Source: Dryas octopetala (Eukaryota; Streptophyta; Magnoliopsida; Rosales; Rosaceae). From it: a stretch of DNA of 64,000 bases. Where the stretch lies: contig OY992839.1 of assembly GCA_963921425.1 (NCBI GenBank), positions 18,212,910 through 18,276,909 of the forward strand, in the 5' to 3' direction. The first letter of the stretch is position 1. The number at the start of each line of letters is the position of its first letter. Shown here in pieces: positions 58,246 through 64,000 of this stretch. The notes under the pieces are model-generated. The model was not told the origin of the DNA. It worked only from the letters and a program-made list of their open reading frames with translations, and did no database searches. A program made the translations under genes and the position numbers.

Positions 58246-61200
58246 CCATGGTAGACAAGGATAGAATATTAGCAGCGGCACCGTTGTCCACGAATACTCT
58301 ATTCATCGGCATTCCATCAATATGTGCACGGATGTATAACGCTCTTACTTGTTTGGCCATCGCATCAGTTGGCCTGCCAAGGAATGTTCTTAATTGGTTG
58401 TTGAGGTCATCCCCGTGCTCTTTGAGTCACGCAGACCGTCCACAATCATTTTCTTCCTAATTTGCTACTTGGTCATCTATTTCTGCCCATGTTTCTTCTT
58501 CAACCACGACGTCTCCTTCCAACTGGGCCACTTGTTCTGGCCCTGCTTTGAAATCCAACGGCAAAGTAATGATCATGCCGCATTCAAATGGTCCTAAAGA
58601 CCCAAATTTATATGTAATTTTTCCTGAATGTGATATTTTCATTTGGGGCTTCTTTTCACCTTTCTTGTTGTCACTTTCTTTCTCCTCCTCATAATATTCT
58701 CCGTCAAGGTCATCTTCATCCAAGTAATCTTCATCCTCAGCCTCTTCAAATCCCATTTTTTGGTCGGGGTCGACTTTATCTTCATCCTCTTCGTTAAAAG
58801 AGTCATTCTTTTCTTCAGCTGGCACATTCGTTCTTGGTGAAAGGTCATGAGATGAGGAAGGAGGGTCTGCCATTACTTGTGTTGAAACCGTCTCTTGGCC
58901 GGCTTCAACTTTGGGCTGTTCAACTACAGGCCGGTTATCGCATTTAGCAATCTCGACCATGGATTGGTCAGATTCGTTCTTGGAAACTTCACTCATAAAT
59001 TGGTCGGTGTCTATCTTGCAAGTCCCAACCTTTTCCTCTTTGGCCTCAAATGCCCCTGACATATGAGCTTCAAGTATATTTATGACTTCCTCTTTTTCAC
59101 TTGGGACAACCATTACCTTGGTCCCTTCAACTTTTCTTTGGACCTTAGGTACGGCCACCATATTTTCTTCAACCAAATTATCATCCTTCAAGAGCCTGAC
59201 TTCTTCTCTCTTTATCTTCTCCCTTAAATCGGAACCTCTTCTCAATTGAGCCTCTCTTTCCTTAATCCAAGCCTCCTCCTCACGACATGACTGAGCGTAC
59301 TGCCTTTGAACACGTCGAGTTTGAGTTCTTGTCAGAGGAATCATAATTCCGTCCTTCCCTTTCTTGTACCAAACATTAGGTTCAGCTGGGGTTGGTTTGA
59401 AAGTGTTTTTTCCCGGTTTTGGCATAGCCACATGAGCCACATTTCTGTTTTGGCCCTCAGTCATCGAAACCCAAAGGCTCTTTTCTTTTCTTTCATATGG
59501 CTTGGACAAATCCTCCGCCACATCTTCATACCGCAGTGTCTTGTGGTAAGGCCGTTTATACGGCCTACGATAGTTGTCCTCATGGTACCGTCTTGACTCG
59601 TTTCCCAACTCAATCTTCCTTCTTGGACTACGAAGTCTATCATCCCTTAGTGGTACCATATCTTCCATTTTTCCTTTGCCCTTGTCTTTGGGCTGAAATG
59701 TTATTGGCTTTCCTTCACCACGCAAATCACCTTCAAGTTGACGCCTTGTCCTGCCACCTAAGTCAATCCTCCTTCTTGGGCTATGAGGGCCGAAATTCTC
59801 AGGTGGTGACATTTCATCCATTTTGCCTTTGCCTTTTTCTTGGAAATGATGCTCAGTTGACTTCTCAAATTCATGCCCTTGGCCAATCTTTTCCTTTTCA
59901 TGGGCCGTGGTCGGCATGCTTTTGTCCCGATTTTGAGACGACTTTAGAACGTTATCGTTCTCCTCATTCTGTTTTACCGATTCCACCCTAAAGGTTTCTA
60001 GTTCTATTTCACATTGGCACCTACTACACAGCACAATTCCCTTGATTGGGGCCAATTTTTCTTCTGGCCGAGTAGTCACCTCCTTTATTGGCACCTCCTT
60101 TATTAGCCGAACTTCTTTTCTTTGGGATTGCCCCCCAAGAATTTGGGATGACCTGCTCCCATCTCCCCCAGCCTTTTTCTCATTGCGTCGACCGGATTTT
60201 GGGAGGTGTAAGTTAACCATGTTGACTTTCTCCACACCCATCACTGACTTGTCCTTGTCTGGGAAACGCAGAGTTCCCTTTTCAATAAGGTCTTGCACAA
60301 CATTACGGAACACAACGCAATTAGCAGTTGAATGAGACCATGCATTGTGCCATTTACAATAAGTTCGATCCTTAAGCTCATTACCGGGTGGCATTGTTTG
60401 ACCGTTGGTGAGCTTGATGAGCTTTTCGGCCAACAATTGATCGAATATTTGTTCAGCATTTGAGAAGTCAAAGGTGAACGTTCTCGTAGCTGACCCCTTT
60501 TGCTTGGAAGAAAAACTCACTTGTTGTGCCTTTTGGTCTTTAGAAGCCTTTACCAAGGCCTTACACACATGTGGCTTGGAAATAACAATCTCAACCGCAT
60601 TGATCTCGGCCAACTCCTCATCCGACTCAGTTTCAAGTTGTTCCAGCTCCTCTTCCATGTCCACCATTTGGACACTTGACTTATTCTTGTTCCACGCAGC
60701 CTTGGCTGCAATCCTCTTTTGATGCTCTTCCCTCAAAATAGCCTTATACTTATCCACCCTCATAACTAAGTCATAAAGGTCTCGAAACTCCATTCCCTCA
60801 AACTTCTTCCAAAGCTCCAAAGACAAGCCATTTTGGGCTAACTTCATAAATTCGCTCTCAGGCAAAGGGACAGTGCATCTACTTCTTGCAAGCCTGAATC
60901 GAGAGATATACCCTTGAGCTGATTCTTCAGAATTTTGCACCAAACGGGCTAAGTCAGCCATCGATACTTCTGGTTCGTGGCAATAGAATTGTTCATGGAA
61001 AATTCGCTCCATAATTTGCCAATTTGAAACCGAATTGACCGGCAGACTAACATACCAGGTGAAAGCAGCTCCAATGAGTGAGTTGGGAAACATCTTAAGT
61101 TTCAGATTATCATTGTTTGCAGCTTCAGCACACTAGGCCGTGAATCGGCATATGTGTTCAATAGAGGATTGATAATCTTGACCGGAGAACAAAGTAAAAT

Positions 61201-62077
61201 CAGGAACCCTAAAACCTCTAGGGTATTCCGTTTGGTCCACAAAGTCAGGGTAGGGTCTTCGATATACTGGTCGGATTGTTCTCCTAGCTAGAGGTCCATA
61301 CATGTCTTGGACGACCATCTCGATCATATTCCTATCAATTCCCACCGGGGCTTGGCCGAGTCCGACCTGAATGCCCCCAGCAAAGTTGTTGACCGCTTGA
61401 TGGTTGCCCCCTTGGTTTTGGGCCCGGCCATTATTCTGACCGTTACCATTGCCCCCCAAACCTAAATTAGCTCGTGGTTGATTTGCCAAAGGTGGCGGTC
61501 TATAGGGTTCATGGATTTGCACTTGATTGGCCATGGGTGGATTATGGCCCTGACCCCCTTGAAGAGCTTGAACAATGTGTTGTCCAATTTGGGTACCCAT
61601 ACCAGCAATGTTGTTGGCCATCACATTATTAGTCCGTTCAATCCGGTCTAATGTAGTGTTCACCTGGATGGCCATGGTTTGTAGATGAGTTTGGGTGACC
61701 CGACTTTCCTCCCTCACCAAATTGATGAGTTGTTGGACATCCTCTATAGTAGCCGGATTCGACTAGAATAGAGGATGAATTTTCTCCGGTACATCTTCAA
61801 TTGTAACTTCATCATATGATCCATCCTGATTCTTTTGGTCCACTCCTTGGTCCACAAAGGTCGGAACGTGATCATTCCCGCTTTGTTGGCTGACTTGAGG
61901 CTTCTTTCCAGAATCGAGGTTGGGATGATTGCTTGGATTCACAGCACAGGTCGCCTTGCCAGCGGGTTGGTTGCTTGGGTTGGCTTGATTCTTCGTCATT
62001 GGATCACGATAAGGAACCGGGTTACGGTAAGGATTCTCCTGATCACGATTTGGAAACGCACGAGTATTAGCATCCAT
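58240..62077 (-). pseudogene. gag and protease start of a Tat-like Ty3/gypsy element
   Basis: On the minus strand one frame runs from the ATG at 62077 to about 58240. It opens with an Asn/Pro-rich N terminus, then FRVPDFTLFSG, a retrotransposon gag domain (FPNSLIGAAFTWYVSLP, WQIMERIFHEQFY), a zinc-finger-like YCKWHNAWSHSTANC, a long charged linker with two KGKGKM copies, and finally the protease active-site region VFVDNGAAANIL. In-frame stops lie at 61763 and 61133 (both TAG), at 58457, and once more just past it (TGA). The homology ends at about 58245, where the PMD gene's 3' end begins in the opposite direction. Reverse transcriptase, RNase H and integrase are missing. Confidence 0.85.
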
Positions 62078-62102
62078 GCAACGTTAGTAAAGACAATAAA
62101 TA

Positions 62103-62121
62103 ATGTCCCACCGGGCATGCC
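62103..62121 (-). other. Candidate primer binding site
   Basis: On the minus strand TGGCATGCCCGGTGGGACA lies a few bases after the LTR end. A very similar phrase follows the 5' LTR in many Tat-lineage plant elements. I do not assign the tRNA. Confidence 0.55.
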
Positions 62122-62128
62122 AAAAATA

Positions 62129-63249
62129 TGTTTACTAGTTTTTTAGCCAAAGTTGGCCAAAAGTGATTTTTGGTCCGTTTGGATGTGAGTGTGCGGGGCG
62201 TGCCACTACTGGGCCTCAAACTATGCCACAATAGAAATTGGGATGGTAATGTTGGGGTTTTGCGCCTAAATCTGAAATCCAATCTAACGATTGTGCGGCC
62301 AAGCTAGGAACCACTCTTGGCCTAGATTCTTTTCTAGCCTCGGGGACAAGGCTTTAGTCGGAATCAGAGTCCGAGTCGCGTCTCGGCCTCCTTAGAACAG
62401 TGTTGTTGAATTTGTGAATGCATTGATAAAATTGGCCAAAAAGATAAAAGAAACTATGGACGATAAAATTATACTGAAACTCAACACTATTATTGCCAAC
62501 TAAATCAACTTCAATATTAAAAAGAACAATAAACAAAATAAACATCTATGTATTGAGTAATGAACTTGAACAAGAATTAAAATAAAAATGATCCAATTGC
62601 ATGAAATTAAAGTGCATAAAATAAATCGATACCACAATCCTTGTGAAGGCAATGGCAGAGCTACAAACCTAATGATCTGGAGACTAAAGTTATGAGAAAC
62701 CTAAAAGCACCTCGAACGGTAGCAACTAAAAAGAAATCGAAAGCAAAAGAACTTTGAGAGATTCTTGAGATTTGAGTATCTGGGTGTATTGGATGCTGAA
62801 TGTTTGTCTTTCTCTTCTCTCGAATGCCTCTATTTATAAGGGTGCTAGGATACAACCCTAGATAATGGGTCATTTCCTGGCCCGAAATCATCTTCCTTCC
62901 CCTAGTAGGACTCGAACTTCTGAGATTTCTTCTTGGCGGCCAAGTTTTGTCATTGATGAGGACTGAAATTCTTTCCATAGTAGGAGTCCTTTACTTGATC
63001 TTATTGAGTCCTTGTCCATCTAGGTGACTTGTTCGCAAAACTTTCCGAATTCTTTCCAAAATTGGACTCATTGCTTGATTTGGCTTCCTAGTAATTTTGG
63101 ACTCCTTTTTCAGAGTTGATTATGCGAATGGGCCGCGGAAATCTCTACCGGCCCCTTTATTGAGACGGGTTCATTCATTTTATAGTCCTATTACTGGCCT
63201 TAAAAACTTCTTTTGGGTCGTGGGCCATATTGGCTAGTAGTCTTAAACA
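62129..63249 (-). mobile_element. 5' LTR of the Tat-like element
   Basis: A 1121-bp block with inverted tips, TGTTTACTAG on the left and CTAGTAGTCTTAAACA on the right. On the minus strand it carries TATAAATA (about 62831-62838) and directly precedes the primer site and gag. No second copy occurs in the window, so the 3' LTR is lost. Confidence 0.75.
62831..62838 (-). promoter_or_regulatory. TATA box in the Tat-like LTR
   Basis: The minus strand reads CCTTATAAATAGAGGC about 700 bp before the LTR end, a strong TATA consensus. Confidence 0.55.
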
Positions 63250-64000
63250 ATTTTGTAAAAAAGAAGGACAAATGACTTAGAACATGTATCGATTACCGCC
63301 AACTGAATAGAGTCACGGTGAAAAACAAATACCTGCTGCCTCGAATCAACGATTTATTTGATCAACTGCGAGGATCTTGTTTCTTCTCCAAGATAGACCT
63401 TTGATCTGGATATCACCAACTTCGTATCGAGAAGGAAAATGTACCAAAGACAGCCTTTCGAACTCGGTATGGGAATTACGAATTCTTGGTGATGTCATTC
63501 GATTTAACAAACGCACTAGCAGCTTTCATGAATATGATGAACCGTGTTTTTCGACCATATTTGGATTGCTTTGTTATCGTATTCATCGATGACATCCTTA
63601 TCTATTCCTCATCTCAAGAAGAGCATGAACAACATTTGCACGAGGTGTTGCAAACATTAAGGAAGCATAAACTATATGCCAAATTCAGAAAGTGCGAATT
63701 TTGGCTAATGGAGATAAAATTCTTGGGACATGTGATCTCTACAGAAGGCATAATGGTGGACTCTTCAAAGGTAGAAGTAGTATTGAAGTGGAGCCAACCT
63801 AAGAGTGTTACAAAAATACGCAGTTTCCTGGGATTGGCTGGTTATTACCGAAGATTCATAAAAGATTTTTCTCGTTTGGCCGCCCCGATGACCAAGTTGA
63901 CACGCAAGGGAGTGAAGTTTGAGTGGAACAAAGAGTGAGAAGAATCATTTCAAGAACTGAAGATTCAGTAAACCACCGTCCCAGTGTTGATCATTCCAGA
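63250..64000 (+). pseudogene. Ty3/gypsy reverse transcriptase fragment of the outer element
   Basis: The plus-strand frame begins FVKKKD right after the Tat-like LTR and continues [57 protein letters not shown], the catalytic [10 protein letters not shown], then [12 protein letters not shown] and [20 protein letters not shown], and runs off the window. It is a chromovirus-type reverse transcriptase going into RNase H. Stops in frame (near 63263, after KIDL at 63402, after EWNKE near 63937) disable it. Strand and type fit the element whose LTR is at 24651-27536, displaced by the nested insertions. Confidence 0.88.

Noticed and set aside
59306-60335. Plus-strand frames of 96-164 residues
   Set aside because: They are shadows of the long minus-strand gag linker.

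Overview
The window is nuclear DNA of a flowering plant, most likely a eudicot. It is AT-rich, with GT-AG introns, long CT/GA microsatellites, and CACTA, hAT, MULE, copia, LINE and Ty3/gypsy elements in nested layers. I cannot name the species. Only one gene looks intact: a seven-exon MINDY-3-type deubiquitinase on the minus strand (12161-23461). A second host gene, an NRT1/PTR (NPF) transporter on the plus strand (2856-6242), has a sound exon structure but one in-frame TGA.

Layout. 1-842 is the end of a minus-strand LTR. 843-8266 holds tRNA-derived SINE traces, a three-copy tandem repeat, the NPF gene with a MULE-type MITE in its second intron, and plain intergenic DNA. 8267-10393 is a copia LTR with a gag stub, followed by a possible solo LTR. 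12161-23461 is the MINDY gene; its 4.3-kb fifth intron carries a hAT MITE and a partly duplicated LINE remnant. From 24651 to the right edge I see no host gene, only transposons inside transposons.

The nest, from the outside in. (1) A decayed Ty3/gypsy chromovirus-like element reads on the plus strand: LTR 24651-27536, leader and 5' coding 27537-28376, gag piece 44285-44898, reverse transcriptase piece 63250-64000. (2) Into its 5' part went a 185-bp mini-CACTA (28146-28330) and, 46 bp away, a full-length two-gene CACTA element (28377-44284, target duplication TAA). (3) Into the second gene of that CACTA went a young gag-pol-less LTR element (35710-42436, target duplication GAATC) with 3.1-kb LTRs around a 556-bp core. 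(4) To the right lie hAT remnants (44899-47157), then a relative of the 3.1-kb-LTR element with an almost deleted 5' LTR (47162-51278). (5) From 51279 to 63249 is a minus-strand Tat-like Ty3/gypsy element that keeps its 5' LTR and gag, has lost pol, and carries an antisense, intron-containing gene for a plant mobile domain (PMD) protein. (6) That PMD gene is interrupted by a 3.6-kb non-autonomous CACTA element (52293-55908, target duplication ACC).

The most unusual features are the large-LTR, tiny-core element with a segment matching the 5' half of initiator tRNA-Met in its core; the pol-less Tat-like element with its antisense PMD gene; a roughly 105-bp-arm inverted repeat just upstream of the CACTA transposase; and the 11-residue repeat expansion in the NPF transporter. 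Most premature stops in the mobile genes fit C-to-T (or G-to-A) change, as expected of long-methylated DNA.
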